From assembly GCF_034480035.2 (NCBI RefSeq), contig NZ_CP118753.2, forward strand, positions 2,399,486-2,463,485: 64,000 nucleotides of DNA, in the 5' to 3' direction. Made by a program: the position numbers and the translations under genes. The notes beneath the pieces are model-generated. The model had not been told where the DNA came from. It did no database searches and worked only from the letters and a program-made list of their open reading frames with translations. Shown piece by piece: positions 31,839 through 40,790 of the stretch; positions within the stretch are counted from its first letter, which is position 1, and each line of letters starts with the position of its first letter. Origin of the DNA: Methanosphaera sp. ISO3-F5 (GTDB lineage: Archaea > Methanobacteriota > Methanobacteria > Methanobacteriales > Methanobacteriaceae).

Positions 31839-32209
31839 CTGCAGAAAGTTAATCTAAACTCATGTTCTTCGATAACTTTTTTTGCACTTATCCTATTTTT
31901 ATGATTTGTAGAATAATTGCTTAGTATTGTCTGATTTGTTGTTAAATCGTCTAGAATATATTCTTTATCTGATAATATATCTGTTACTGTTTTTTTAGAT
32001 ATTGAATCGTTTTCTTCTACTTTTAGTAGTATATTTTTGCCGTTTACTGAGTAGGAAGATAATATGTTTAATCTATCTGTTACTTCATTATTATTTGGCG
32101 TGAAGTCTTCTTCTTGATTTAGTACATAAAACATTGCTATTATAACTATAAATATTAGTAATAGCGATATTAATGCATCATATAATAGAAATTGTCCATT
32201 TTCATTCAT
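31835..32209 (-). CDS. Pilin-like small membrane-anchored protein
   Basis: 124 residues. NENGQFLLYDALISLLLIFIV places a short polar head before a long N-terminal hydrophobic helix, as in type IV-pilin-like proteins, followed by a polar, mostly Ser/Thr/Asn/Lys-rich domain. The start overlaps the last codons of the AIR-synthase-like gene by 8 bp, so the two are translationally linked. The stop overlaps the convergent PHP gene by 4 bp. Function not recognised; a surface or secretion role is only a guess. Confidence 0.65.
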   Translation of the reverse strand: MNENGQFLLYDALISLLLIFIVIIAMFYVLNQEEDFTPNNNEVTDRLNILSSYSVNGKNILLKVEENDSISKKTVTDILSDKEYILDDLTTNQTILSNYSTNHKNRISAKKVIEEHEFRLTFCS

Positions 32210-33542
32210 GTTTGTTCTGTATCCACCTCACTATATCTTCTTTTTTTGAGATAACTTCTCTTGTTACTTTATCTATTTCCTGTTTTCCTTCTTCGAAGTT
32301 TATAGTTTTTATTTCATCTACTACTTTTTTTACTGGAGTGTATGCTGCTTCTCTGAATTTGGGAACTAATTCTTGTATTTCTCCCGTGCTTTTTTGTATG
32401 GTTGTTTTTCCTGTGTTGTTGACATAGCCTATTATTCCGGATTTGATGTTTTCTTTTTCTAATGTTTTGATTATTTTATCGGCAGTGTTTTTTGGAGTTA
32501 TTATCATTAGGGAGTCGATTGATACTCCTAATGGGTCTATGTTTAAAGTTTTTAACATTTCGTATACTTTGGGATTTATTAATTCTATTATTTTTTCTTC
32601 GTATAAATGTATTCCGAGTCCTGTTGTTTTATTTATTTCGTTGGCATCTCCGTTGATTCCTCCGTTGGTTATATCTGTTAATGCATGGATTTCGTTTATT
32701 GGGTTTAGTAGGTTTGATGCTTTGATAAATTGTACGTTTAGTGTTTCCATGATTACTTGGGGCATGTTGTTGTAGATTGCTGTTGTGGTTATTGTTCCTC
32801 CTCCTGATCCTTCTGTCATTAGTATTATGTCTCCGTTGGTTGATTCGCTTCTTGCTGTGGGCTTTTTTGGTGAGGTTCCTACTGCTCCTACTGCTCCTAC
32901 TAGTCTGTCTCCGAGTACCATGTCTCCTCCTACTCTTAGTGTGCTGCCTGATACTAGGGGGACATTGGTTAGTTCACTTACTGCACATATTCCTGCTGTA
33001 TAATCTAATATTTTTGCTATGTCTCCGTCATCTGCTAGGTGTATGTCACTTATTAGTGCTACTGGTTTAGCTCCCATTACACATACGTCTCGTAGTGTTG
33101 CTCTTGCTGTATGGAAACCTGCTAAGAAGGGGTAGTCGCCTAGTCTTGAATGTATTCCATCTATTGCTGTGGTAACGTATTGTGTGTTTTTATCTATTTT
33201 TACTACTCCTCCATCATCTTGTGCTGTGGGGTTGACTATTGATGATGTTTTGGTATTTTTTATTATTTCTGCGATTTTGCTGTGAACATAGAAGTCTCCT
33301 TGTCCGCGTGATCCTACTCCGAATTCTCCCATGTGTATGTTGGTTTTTGGGTATGTTAGTATTTGGTTTTTTTCGAGTTGTTCTGTTATTTGTACTTCTT
33401 CGTATACTGCTTGTGATAGTTTTGTTGATTGTGTTTGGTTTATGTTTTTGTAGAATCGGATTATTGTTGAAAGTTTTTCTATTGTTTCTTTTTCTGTTTT
33501 TGATTCGTGTATGCATTTTTTCACGTAATTTTCTATGTCCAT
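32202..33542 (-). CDS. AIR synthase-related (PurM/HypE/ThiL superfamily) protein
   Basis: 446 residues. The core shows the ATP-binding PurM-like pattern: GEFGVGSRGQGDFYVHSK, PTAQDDGGVV, VTTAIDGIHSRLGDYPFLAG, ARATLRDVCVMGAKPVAL, and in the second domain LMTEGSGGGT and ALTDITNGGINGDANEI. An N-terminal helical extension of about 70 residues precedes it. Uncharacterised methanogen proteins of this kind are annotated as AIR synthase-related. The substrate is unknown. GTGAT precedes the ATG. Confidence 0.82.
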   Translation of the reverse strand: MDIENYVKKCIHESKTEKETIEKLSTIIRFYKNINQTQSTKLSQAVYEEVQITEQLEKNQILTYPKTNIHMGEFGVGSRGQGDFYVHSKIAEIIKNTKTSSIVNPTAQDDGGVVKIDKNTQYVTTAIDGIHSRLGDYPFLAGFHTARATLRDVCVMGAKPVALISDIHLADDGDIAKILDYTAGICAVSELTNVPLVSGSTLRVGGDMVLGDRLVGAVGAVGTSPKKPTARSESTNGDIILMTEGSGGGTITTTAIYNNMPQVIMETLNVQFIKASNLLNPINEIHALTDITNGGINGDANEINKTTGLGIHLYEEKIIELINPKVYEMLKTLNIDPLGVSIDSLMIITPKNTADKIIKTLEKENIKSGIIGYVNNTGKTTIQKSTGEIQELVPKFREAAYTPVKKVVDEIKTINFEEGKQEIDKVTREVISKKEDIVRWIQNKHE

Positions 33543-33575
33543 AAAATCACTTTATTAATACTTTTTATTAAAAAA

Positions 33576-33598
33576 GTATGATATTATTTTTATCATAC
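33576..33598 (-). terminator. Hairpin plus T-run between hisH and the AIR-synthase-like gene
   Basis: GTATGATA and TATCATAC form a perfect 8-bp stem, followed on the minus strand by TTTTTT. It lies 31 bp after the hisH stop codon and fits an intrinsic terminator. A TATA-like element (TTTATATA) just before it could also start transcription of the next gene, so a leader hairpin is the alternative. Confidence 0.55.
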
Positions 33599-33628
33599 CA
33601 ATATATAAAAATTTTCATAAAAAAGGAG

Positions 33629-34240
33629 TTAATCTATAAGATTAACAAAATTCTTCAAAATACTTAAACCTGCCCTTCCACTCTTTTCAGGATGAAATTG
33701 AAGTGCAAAAAGATTATCCTTACCAATAGCAACAGGAACATCAAAAGCATAATCAGTATATGCAGTTATATATTCCGTATCACTCGGATTAATATAATAA
33801 GAATGAACAAAGTACATATACTCATTATCAGCTCCTTCAAGAATACTTAGATTATTATCTGAAGTATCATTGATTTTAATTTGATTCCACCCCATATGAG
33901 GAATTTTAAAATTAGAATCCAAATTAAAACGTTTAACATCACCCTTTAACAAGCCCAAACCAGGAGCATCAATTGTTTCCTCACTAGATTCAAATAATAC
34001 CTGTAAACCAAGACATATACCCAGTAATGGTTTATCTGAATCCACATGATCCTTAATAATGTCTGCAAAAGGAGAAATATTATTCATAGCAACTCCAAAA
34101 GATCCTACACCTGGAATTATAAGAGCCTCAGCATCAGTTAGCACATCCTTATCAGAGGATACTTTTACATTCACACCTATACGGTTAAAAGCATTGTAAA
34201 TACTGCGTAGATTACCGCTTCCATAATCTACTATAACAAT
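33629..34240 (-). CDS. hisH: Imidazole glycerol phosphate synthase glutaminase subunit HisH (no canonical start codon)
   Basis: Class I glutaminase that supplies ammonia to HisF in histidine synthesis. The catalytic cysteine is in LLGICLGLQVLFESSEE and the His-Glu pair in LQFHPEKSG. PGVGSFGVAM lies N-terminal. The protein reads back past the GTG at 34174 into IVIVDYGSGNLRSIYNAF, the invariant HisH N-terminus, so the true start is near 34240. No ATG, GTG or TTG is in frame there. The only nearby ATG (34245) is 2 nt out of phase and stops after four codons. Either ATT is the initiator or a 2-nt insertion has damaged the start. Confidence 0.85.
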   Translation of the reverse strand: MVIVDYGSGNLRSIYNAFNRIGVNVKVSSDKDVLTDAEALIIPGVGSFGVAMNNISPFADIIKDHVDSDKPLLGICLGLQVLFESSEETIDAPGLGLLKGDVKRFNLDSNFKIPHMGWNQIKINDTSDNNLSILEGADNEYMYFVHSYYINPSDTEYITAYTDYAFDVPVAIGKDNLFALQFHPEKSGRAGLSILKNFVNLID

Positions 34241-34281
34241 ATCATTAATAATAACACAACCTAAAAAAGAGAGAAAGAGAA

Positions 34282-35307
34282 TTATCGGTCACCAGATGGT
34301 GTTTGGGAATCATAGAAATCTTTGATTCTTATTGTGTCATCAAGATCCGGTGTTGATACTTCATGTAATACAGTGTTTTCTATGGCCACGATAGTGTGTG
34401 GAGTGTTTGGTTCTATTCTTACCGTATCTTTTGCTCCGAAGTATTGTTTTGAGTCTTCAAATTCTATGTATCCTTTACCGCTTACTATGTACATTGTTTC
34501 ATCCTTGTTTGGATGGTAATGGAAACTTGTCTGATACCCTTCTTTAATGAATAATTCCTTGGTAAGGTATTTTTCTGTGTATATGAGTATTTTTTCGTAT
34601 CCCCATGGTTTGTCTTCCCTGTTTTCGTATTCTTCTTGTACTTGTTGTAATTCTTTACTGGTATCTACTGCCATCCAGAATAAACCGTTTTCTTTGTAGT
34701 ATCCTAATTTTTTGTCTTTGGCAAGTTCTGGGAATAATGTTTTTTCTATGTCTCCAGTTTTATAGTTTCCAAAGTCTAATTTTCCTTTTGAGAAGTATAT
34801 TCCACCATTTATATAATAATCTAGTAATGGTTTTTCTTTAAATGAAACAATTTTGTCTCCACTGAGTTCTACTATTCCATATGGTGAAGTCATTTGTGTG
34901 ATAAATATGTTGAAGTCGAATGGACTTTTTTCTCCGTCTTCTATCATTTTTTTAATACTTAGATCAGCTACAACGTCACCATTTCGGATTACACATTGAA
35001 CTCCGTCATCCATATGTTCCATACCTAATCTTATAGCATTAAGTGTTCCTAGTGGTTGTTCTTCTTTAACGTATTCCACTTCAACGCCCATGTAATTGTT
35101 TCCATAGCGTTCTTCTATTTTTTCACCTAAAAATCCAGTTAAAAGTATTACTTTGTTTACTCCTGCACTTTTAAAGTCGAATAATTGTTTGTCTAATATA
35201 GTATAATCTTCTTTGAGTTCTACGAGTGGTTTTGGTACTGTTTCAGTAACTGGTCTGAGTCTTTTTCCAAAACCTCCACATAAAATCATACCAACTGTTT
35301 CATTCAT
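34282..35307 (-). CDS. Sugar-phosphate nucleotidyltransferase with C-terminal cupin domain
   Basis: 341 residues. The N-terminal ~225 residues are a GT-A nucleotidyltransferase ([20 protein letters not shown], then KPL; NGDV near 110; GGIYFSK near 165; [11 protein letters not shown] near 210). The C-terminal ~100 residues are a mannose-6-phosphate isomerase-type cupin ([35 protein letters not shown]). It would make an NDP-sugar for surface glycans in the cytoplasm; mannose-1-phosphate or glucose-1-phosphate are both possible. It lies 41 bp upstream of hisH on the same strand. Confidence 0.85.
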   Translation of the reverse strand: MNETVGMILCGGFGKRLRPVTETVPKPLVELKEDYTILDKQLFDFKSAGVNKVILLTGFLGEKIEERYGNNYMGVEVEYVKEEQPLGTLNAIRLGMEHMDDGVQCVIRNGDVVADLSIKKMIEDGEKSPFDFNIFITQMTSPYGIVELSGDKIVSFKEKPLLDYYINGGIYFSKGKLDFGNYKTGDIEKTLFPELAKDKKLGYYKENGLFWMAVDTSKELQQVQEEYENREDKPWGYEKILIYTEKYLTKELFIKEGYQTSFHYHPNKDETMYIVSGKGYIEFEDSKQYFGAKDTVRIEPNTPHTIVAIENTVLHEVSTPDLDDTIRIKDFYDSQTPSGDR

Positions 35308-35397
35308 TTAAATCACTTTTATATTGTTGTTTATTAAAATCTTTTTAAGTTAGTTAAATCTTTTTTTTTAATAATAAATAAATTTTGTTAAAAATAT

Positions 35398-36375
35398 TTA
35401 TAGTGTGGTAACTTTGCATCCATCTTTTTCTACTATTATTGTATGTTCTGTTTGTGCAACCATTCCGTCTGTTTTTTCTTTTAAAGCAGCGTATGGGTAT
35501 ATTGATCTTGATGTAATTAGTGGTCTCATTGCTCTGTTTAGTTTGTGTTCATCGTATCCTTCCATTAGGTGTCTTTGTGCAAATGGGAAGTATGTGAAAT
35601 CTTCTCGTATTGTTTTTAGTAATTTTTTTGCATCTGGTTGTCTTAATGGTCTTGTTCTGAGGTAGGAGTATATGTAATGGTGTGGTATGTCATTTACCAT
35701 TCCTACTCCATTTGTTGCAAAAGGTTCTATTGCTACATGATCTCCTTCTTTTAGAATTACTGAACTTTTTTCTGGATAGTTTGGTATGGATAAACCTGCA
35801 TGTAGGTTATATTGTTCTAGGCTATGTCCGCTTAGATTTACTATGGGGGTGTATCCTTTGGAATGCATTGTTTCCTGTACTACTCTTCCTATGTCTTCTA
35901 AGCTTACTCCATCTTTTATGATGCTTATTACATTTTCTAATGCGCTGCTTGATGCATCTTTGATTGCGTGACGTTCTTCTATTTCGTCTTCTGTTACTGT
36001 TGGATTTCCATCATCCAATCTTCCGGGCATTTTTAGAGGGTTTCCTTCTTCATCTACTGGTTCTGCATTGTCTCCTTCTATTATTACTGTTACTGCTGTA
36101 TCTGATATGTATCCGTCTACTTCTGCTCCCAGATCTATTTTTACTATGTCTCCTTCACATAATAATGTGTCGTCATTTGGTGGTGATGTGTAATGAGCTG
36201 CTATTTGATTTATTGACACATTGCATGGAAATGATAAACCTGCCCCTGTACTTTTTATTTCAGATTCTATCCAGTTAACTAAGTCTATTACTTTCATTCC
36301 AGCTGTTGCTTTTTTTGCTGCTTGTTTTCGAACCTTTGCTGCTATTTTACCAGCTTTTTCATATTTTTCCAACAT
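35398..36375 (-). CDS. map: Methionine aminopeptidase, type II
   Basis: Removes the initiator methionine from nascent proteins. The 325 residues have the pita-bread fold with two metal sites: KIDLGAEVDGYISDTAVTV (first Asp pair), NLSGHSLEQYNLH (His), VAIEPFATNG (Glu) and QTEHTIIVEKDG (Glu). The helical insert before the C-terminal part (LRTIRE... RQPDAKKLL) is typical of type II enzymes. GTGATG precedes the ATG. A TATA-like TTATATATAA lies at 36431-36440. Confidence 0.95.
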   Translation of the reverse strand: MLEKYEKAGKIAAKVRKQAAKKATAGMKVIDLVNWIESEIKSTGAGLSFPCNVSINQIAAHYTSPPNDDTLLCEGDIVKIDLGAEVDGYISDTAVTVIIEGDNAEPVDEEGNPLKMPGRLDDGNPTVTEDEIEERHAIKDASSSALENVISIIKDGVSLEDIGRVVQETMHSKGYTPIVNLSGHSLEQYNLHAGLSIPNYPEKSSVILKEGDHVAIEPFATNGVGMVNDIPHHYIYSYLRTRPLRQPDAKKLLKTIREDFTYFPFAQRHLMEGYDEHKLNRAMRPLITSRSIYPYAALKEKTDGMVAQTEHTIIVEKDGCKVTTL

Positions 36376-36453
36376 TTTACATCACTACTATCATATTTAT
36401 TTATCATAGTATATATTTGAATAGATAAGTTTATATATAAGTTCATACTTAAA

Positions 36454-36461
36454 TTTATATA
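36454..36461 (+). promoter_or_regulatory. TATA box for initiator tRNA-Met
   Basis: AAATTTATATA lies 33 nt before the tRNA 5' end, giving a predicted transcript start about 8 nt upstream of the mature tRNA. A small hairpin (GCTCT/AGAGC) follows it. Confidence 0.6.
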
Positions 36462-36493
36462 GCTCTTTACAGAGCAGTTATTTTTATTGCAAT

Positions 36494-36570
<77 letters not shown>

Positions 36571-36597
36571 ATATTATATTATTAATCTATTTTTTTT

Positions 36598-36895
36598 GGT
36601 AAGCTAAAGCACAGCTAACGGTAATTATTACTGAGGAAATTCCACACACTATGATTAAAAGACGTGACGCTCTTCATTGACGTACACTGAGAAGTGTGAC
36701 CCTGTGATAGAAACGATACGATAGACTATAATCAAGCAATAATAGATGATACAATTGGGTTGATTAGCTTAACATTAGTAATCGATGAAACGAACAATCC
36801 ACGTAGTGCAAAAGTAAACATGTAAAATTATTACAAGGTAACTTGCTAAGATAAATGCTGTGGTATAACATGAAGTGGATTACTCTTAGCATACC
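36598..36895 (+). ncRNA. rnpB: RNase P RNA
   Basis: About 298 nt. The terminal helix P1 pairs GGTA-GCTAA at the 5' end with TTAGC-TACC at the 3' end. CR-I (GAGGAAATTCCAC) near 36636 and the 3' counterpart (ACATGAAGTGGATTACTC) near 36868 pair as P4 (CCAC/GTGG and GAG/CTC) and resemble archaeal type A conserved elements. The AGATAAATG element near 36849 corresponds to CR-IV. It directly follows the initiator tRNA, so the two RNAs may be co-transcribed. Ends are placed from P1 and may be off by a few bases. Confidence 0.85.
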
Positions 36896-36950
36896 AAAAA
36901 ACTTTAATATAATTAAATAATTTTTTTAAAAAAAAGAGAATTTTTAATGA

Positions 36951-37418
36951 CTACTTTTTCAATTCTGAAAGTTCATCACTAATTTTATTAACACGTTGCT
37001 CTAATTCAGACACGCGTGCATCATTACTTTCCTTGTATGATGAAAAATCATCATTTAATGCATCACATCTCTCAATGATTTGATCCAAATCTTTATGAGT
37101 TGCAAGATTCCAGTCTTCAATGACTTGTTCACTCTGTTCATCAATAAATTGAGATATCTTCTTAGACATAGCATCTGTTTTTGATATATGTTCTTCATCA
37201 TCATCCTGAACTCTATCCTTGAATTTATCACTGAATCCATTTACTTTTTCAGATATGTTTGCAACATATTCTTCTTGAGCAACACGATTTGATATTCCTG
37301 AAGCTTGAGCATGAATATTTTGATAAACTGGATTGTTGGTTGATTGTAAATAATAATATAATAATATGAGAATAGCAACGACTAATATTATTATTGCAAG
37401 TATTGTTGCAGGATCCAT
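36951..37418 (-). CDS. Membrane-anchored coiled-coil protein A
   Basis: 155 residues. An N-terminal membrane helix (ATILAIIILVVAILILLYYY) is followed by a polar linker and a C-terminal heptad-rich coiled coil (SELEQRVNKISDELSELKK). The topology places the coiled coil on one side of the membrane. It lies 11 bp downstream of a second gene of the same design, so the two are likely co-transcribed partners. Function not recognised. Confidence 0.72.
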   Translation of the reverse strand: MDPATILAIIILVVAILILLYYYLQSTNNPVYQNIHAQASGISNRVAQEEYVANISEKVNGFSDKFKDRVQDDDEEHISKTDAMSKKISQFIDEQSEQVIEDWNLATHKDLDQIIERCDALNDDFSSYKESNDARVSELEQRVNKISDELSELKK

Positions 37419-37429
37419 AGTTTCAACTC

Positions 37430-37849
37430 CTATTCATTAAGTAAATCATTTAACTCTTTTTCTTTCTTATCTAATTCAACAGATAATTTTTTTAGTTTAA
37501 CTAGTTCATTTTTAGCTTCTAACTGTTCTACTCTTTCACTAACCTGAGTACTTAGTAAACCTACTTTAGCAGCTATTTCGGATGTGTTTAATCTAATTTG
37601 TTTTAACTTTTCCTGGTCCTCTTCAGATAAGTCTGCAAAACTTTCTTTTCTCTGCTTACTTTCCAAGTCTTTTTCGACTAATTCAATTTTCTTAAGTTCA
37701 GCTTGTTTTTCTAGCAATCTGATATCATTTTTTGAGACTGTGCTTTTACGCCATTCGATTACTATGACTATTACTGCTATTAGAAAAATTACGGCTAGTA
37801 TTAGTATGAATATTTGTTCTGATGTAAATATCATGTCCATAACTATCAT
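37430..37849 (-). CDS. Membrane-anchored coiled-coil protein B
   Basis: 139 residues. An N-terminal membrane helix (IFILILAVIFLIAVIVIVIEW) is followed by a long, highly charged coiled coil rich in Lys, Glu and Leu to the C-terminus (LSVELDKKEKELNDLLNE). An ATG two codons in is an equally good start. It heads a two-gene operon with coiled-coil protein A. Function not recognised; a scaffold or envelope role is a guess. Confidence 0.72.
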   Translation of the reverse strand: MIVMDMIFTSEQIFILILAVIFLIAVIVIVIEWRKSTVSKNDIRLLEKQAELKKIELVEKDLESKQRKESFADLSEEDQEKLKQIRLNTSEIAAKVGLLSTQVSERVEQLEAKNELVKLKKLSVELDKKEKELNDLLNE

Positions 37850-37969
37850 CCTTTTGTTTAAATATAATAAGTAGTATGTTATTTATAAATTATATCTTTT
37901 ACTAAGTAAAATTACAAATTTAAAAATAGGAATAAAAACACAATATAATATAATGATAAAGTTTAGACA

Positions 37970-39013
37970 ATGTATGATGGGGGCAATATAATTAGTCAAA
38001 GTAAAGTAATGATAGTACTGGGAAGTGCATCAGATTATAAGGTAGCTCAAAAGGCTGTGAATGTATTTGAAGAAATGAACATTAACTATGATTTACGTGT
38101 AGCATCTGCACACAGAACACATCAAAGATTAAAAGAAATAATTGTAAATGAAACAGAAGAAGTAGAAGTTATAATAGCAATTGCTGGATTGGCTGCTCAT
38201 TTACCTGGAGTAGTTGCAGCATACACAACAAAACCGGTTATTGCTGTTCCGGTAGATGTGAAATTAGGTGGTTTAGATTCATTATTATCTTCTACAGAAA
38301 TGCAGCTGGGAACACCTATAGCTACTATGGGTATTGACAGAGGAGATAATGCTGCATGGCTGGCATGTCAGATTATTGCATGTAATGATGAAGAAATGAA
38401 AAATGTACTGAAAGAAAAAAGAAATGCATATAATGCTAAGATGCAGAAATCAGAGGAAGAACTTATTGAAAAAATAGCAGGCAAACATTATAGGAAAACA
38501 GCCTTGAATAAACAGGAAGTTGTATCAATAGATAAAGAATATAATTTAGATGATGATACTAAAGTTGTGATAATTTCTGGAAATTATTCTAATATGGAAA
38601 CTGTGCGTAAAATTATTCAGACACTTGAAACTCTTAAAATTAAATGTGAATATAAGGTAATTTCTGCTACTAGAGATCCATATAAACTTGAAAAATATAT
38701 TGAGGATATTGATGAAAATGTTGACTTGTATATTGCAGTCAGTAGCTTATCAACAATCCTTACAGGTGCTATTGTTTCATTAACAACCAAGCCAGTTATA
38801 GGGGTTCCATGTACTACAAGATTATCTGGTGTTGATTCATTATTAAGTATGATTGAAATGCCCCCTGGAGTACCTGTTGCTACTATGGGATTAGATGCTG
38901 GTGAAAATGCTGCTTTATTTGTTGCCAGAATATTTTCAATATATGATGATGATATTAGAAATGAATTGTTACAGTTTATGAAAACATTACATAGAAATGT
39001 ATACTATGAATAA
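37970..39013 (+). CDS. purE: Tandem-duplicated PurE (N5-carboxyaminoimidazole ribonucleotide mutase/AIR carboxylase)
   Basis: Purine-pathway carboxylation enzyme of 347 residues, twice the usual ~165. The first half is a complete PurE ([60 protein letters not shown]). The second half (from about residue 195) repeats the fold ([58 protein letters not shown]) but has lost the SAHR histidine and the AAHLPG motif. Doubled PurE is known in Methanobacteriales. An alternative ATG lies at 38009. The UbiD gene follows 14 bp later. Confidence 0.92.
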   Translation: MYDGGNIISQSKVMIVLGSASDYKVAQKAVNVFEEMNINYDLRVASAHRTHQRLKEIIVNETEEVEVIIAIAGLAAHLPGVVAAYTTKPVIAVPVDVKLGGLDSLLSSTEMQLGTPIATMGIDRGDNAAWLACQIIACNDEEMKNVLKEKRNAYNAKMQKSEEELIEKIAGKHYRKTALNKQEVVSIDKEYNLDDDTKVVIISGNYSNMETVRKIIQTLETLKIKCEYKVISATRDPYKLEKYIEDIDENVDLYIAVSSLSTILTGAIVSLTTKPVIGVPCTTRLSGVDSLLSMIEMPPGVPVATMGLDAGENAALFVARIFSIYDDDIRNELLQFMKTLHRNVYYE

Positions 39014-39027
39014 AGAGGAGAATAGAT

Positions 39028-40311
39028 ATGTCCCGTTTGATTGATGAAATTAATGATAATATTATAGAAATTGATGATGAAGTTTCCACTGAATATGAAA
39101 TTACTTCTATTTTAAAGAGACATCCTAAGGATACCTTAGTTTTTACTAATGTTAAAGGTTCTGATATGAATATCATATCTGGTATTTGTAATACGAGAGA
39201 AAAGATTGCTAATTCAATTAATACTAGTGTGGATAAAATTACTGAAAATATTATTGATGCTACAGGTAATCCTACTAAAATTAGTGATGTTAAAAATTTT
39301 GATGATGTTTATCCAAATAATGAAAATGCAGATCTTAGTAAACTTCCTATCCTGAAACATTATCCTAAGGATAAGGGCAAATATATTACTGCCGGAATTG
39401 TTATTGCTAAGGATCCGGATACTGGATTGACTAATGCTTCTATTCATAGAATGTTGGTTCATTCAGATACTGAGTTAGGTATTAGGATTGTTCCTAGACA
39501 GTTATATACTTATTATAAGAGAGCTGAAGAGTTAGGTAAACCTTTGGAGGTTGCTATTGCTATTGGTCTGAATCCTTCTACTTTACTTGCTAGTACTACC
39601 AGTATTCCTATTTCTGAAAATGAGTTGGAGGTTGCTAATACTTTCCAAGATGGTAATTTAACTTTAGTTAAATGTGAAAGTGTTGATATTGAAGCTCCTG
39701 AGTGTGAGATTTTACTTGAAGGTAGGATTTTGCCTAATGTGAGAAAAAGTGAAGGTCCTTTTGTTGATTTAACTGATACTTATGATAAAATTAGGGATGA
39801 ACCTGTTATAGAATTAAGTAGGATGCATTATAAAGATGATCCATATTATCATGCAATTCTTCCTGCTGGTAATGAACATAAGTTGTTACAGGGTTTGCCA
39901 CAGGAGCCACGTATTTATAATAGTGTTAAGAATACTTTGCCAACTGTGCAGAATGTTGTTTTAACTGAGGGTGGTTGTTGTTGGTTACATGCTGTGGTAT
40001 CTATTAAGAAACAAACTGAGGGTGATGCTAAAAATGTTATGATGGCTGCATTATCTGCTCATCCTTCATTGAAACATTGTGTTATTGTTGATGAGGATAT
40101 TAATATTTTTGATCCTGTTGATGTGGAGTATGCTATTAGTACTCGTGTTAAGGGTGATGATGATATTTTCATTATTCCTAAAGCTAGGGGGTCATCATTA
40201 GATCCTGTTGCTGAAATTGATGGTACTACTACAAAAATTGGTGTTGATGCTACCAAATCGTTCCATAATTTAGATGATTATGAAAGAGTGAGTTTTACTC
40301 TTGATGATTAA
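39028..40311 (+). CDS. UbiD-family decarboxylase, possibly anhydromevalonate phosphate decarboxylase
   Basis: 427 residues of the prenylated-FMN-dependent UbiD family. [29 protein letters not shown] near 150-180 binds the cofactor, and the catalytic Glu-Arg-Glu network region lies in [21 protein letters not shown] near 230-255. Archaeal UbiD enzymes of this length include the decarboxylase of the archaeal mevalonate route to isopentenyl phosphate, which is a plausible role for ether-lipid synthesis. GAGGAG precedes the ATG. It follows purE in an apparent operon without an obvious shared pathway. Confidence 0.85.
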   Translation: MSRLIDEINDNIIEIDDEVSTEYEITSILKRHPKDTLVFTNVKGSDMNIISGICNTREKIANSINTSVDKITENIIDATGNPTKISDVKNFDDVYPNNENADLSKLPILKHYPKDKGKYITAGIVIAKDPDTGLTNASIHRMLVHSDTELGIRIVPRQLYTYYKRAEELGKPLEVAIAIGLNPSTLLASTTSIPISENELEVANTFQDGNLTLVKCESVDIEAPECEILLEGRILPNVRKSEGPFVDLTDTYDKIRDEPVIELSRMHYKDDPYYHAILPAGNEHKLLQGLPQEPRIYNSVKNTLPTVQNVVLTEGGCCWLHAVVSIKKQTEGDAKNVMMAALSAHPSLKHCVIVDEDINIFDPVDVEYAISTRVKGDDDIFIIPKARGSSLDPVAEIDGTTTKIGVDATKSFHNLDDYERVSFTLDD

Positions 40312-40790
40312 GGGTGTAGTGTTTCTTTTTTGTTGTGAAGTTACACTTGCAATATATGTCTGAAATTTTTTATAGAATAGGGGAGTAAGTATCCCTAGTT
40401 AAAAAACATCTAATAATATTACATTAATGGTGATAACAAAACAATTTTCGGGATACTTAACTTTATATGTAATATCATTATTTTTTCCATTTTTCTACTT
40501 TTTTTGAACAATATTGAACTATTTGAATATGTTTAACTAACTACTTTGACTATTTTTAAGAGGTTTTTATGGTATGTTTTTTAACTTAATACAAAAATAC
40601 AATATATGATACAATATTTAAACATTAAAAACAAAAAATACTGAAAAATTAAAAAATGTTTAAAATATTTGTACCATAAACAATAATATACACAACATTA
40701 TATTTAAACATTTCTAAAAAAATAACTAAAAAATAAAAAATATACAAAAAAATAACTAAAAAAATAGAAAACATTAAAAAAAATAGAAAA
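40312..40790. other. 479-bp gene-free region between convergent genes
   Basis: It holds one copy of a 30-bp repeat (40341-40370). GTATCCC at about 40391 and GGGATAC at about 40451 form a distal inverted repeat (AAGTATCCC/GGGATACTT). A second, nested set pairs TTTATGGTA (40666-side complement at 40672-40680) with 40566-40574, enclosing AATATTTAAACATT (40613-40626) and its complement (40655-40669). These may be terminator structures for the two converging genes. No open reading frame is convincing. Confidence 0.55.
40341..40370 (+). repeat. 30-bp intergenic repeat, copy 1
   Basis: TTACACTTGCAATATATGTC continuing into TGAAATTTTT, 27 of 30 bases identical to 52151-52180. It starts 30 bp after the UbiD stop codon, in its 3' untranslated region. 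Confidence 0.7.

Noticed and set aside
36600-36900. SRP (7S) RNA next to the initiator tRNA
   Set aside because: The GAGGAAATTCC element and P1/P4 pairings fit RNase P RNA; no 7S-type GGAA/GNAR helix 8 pattern was seen.
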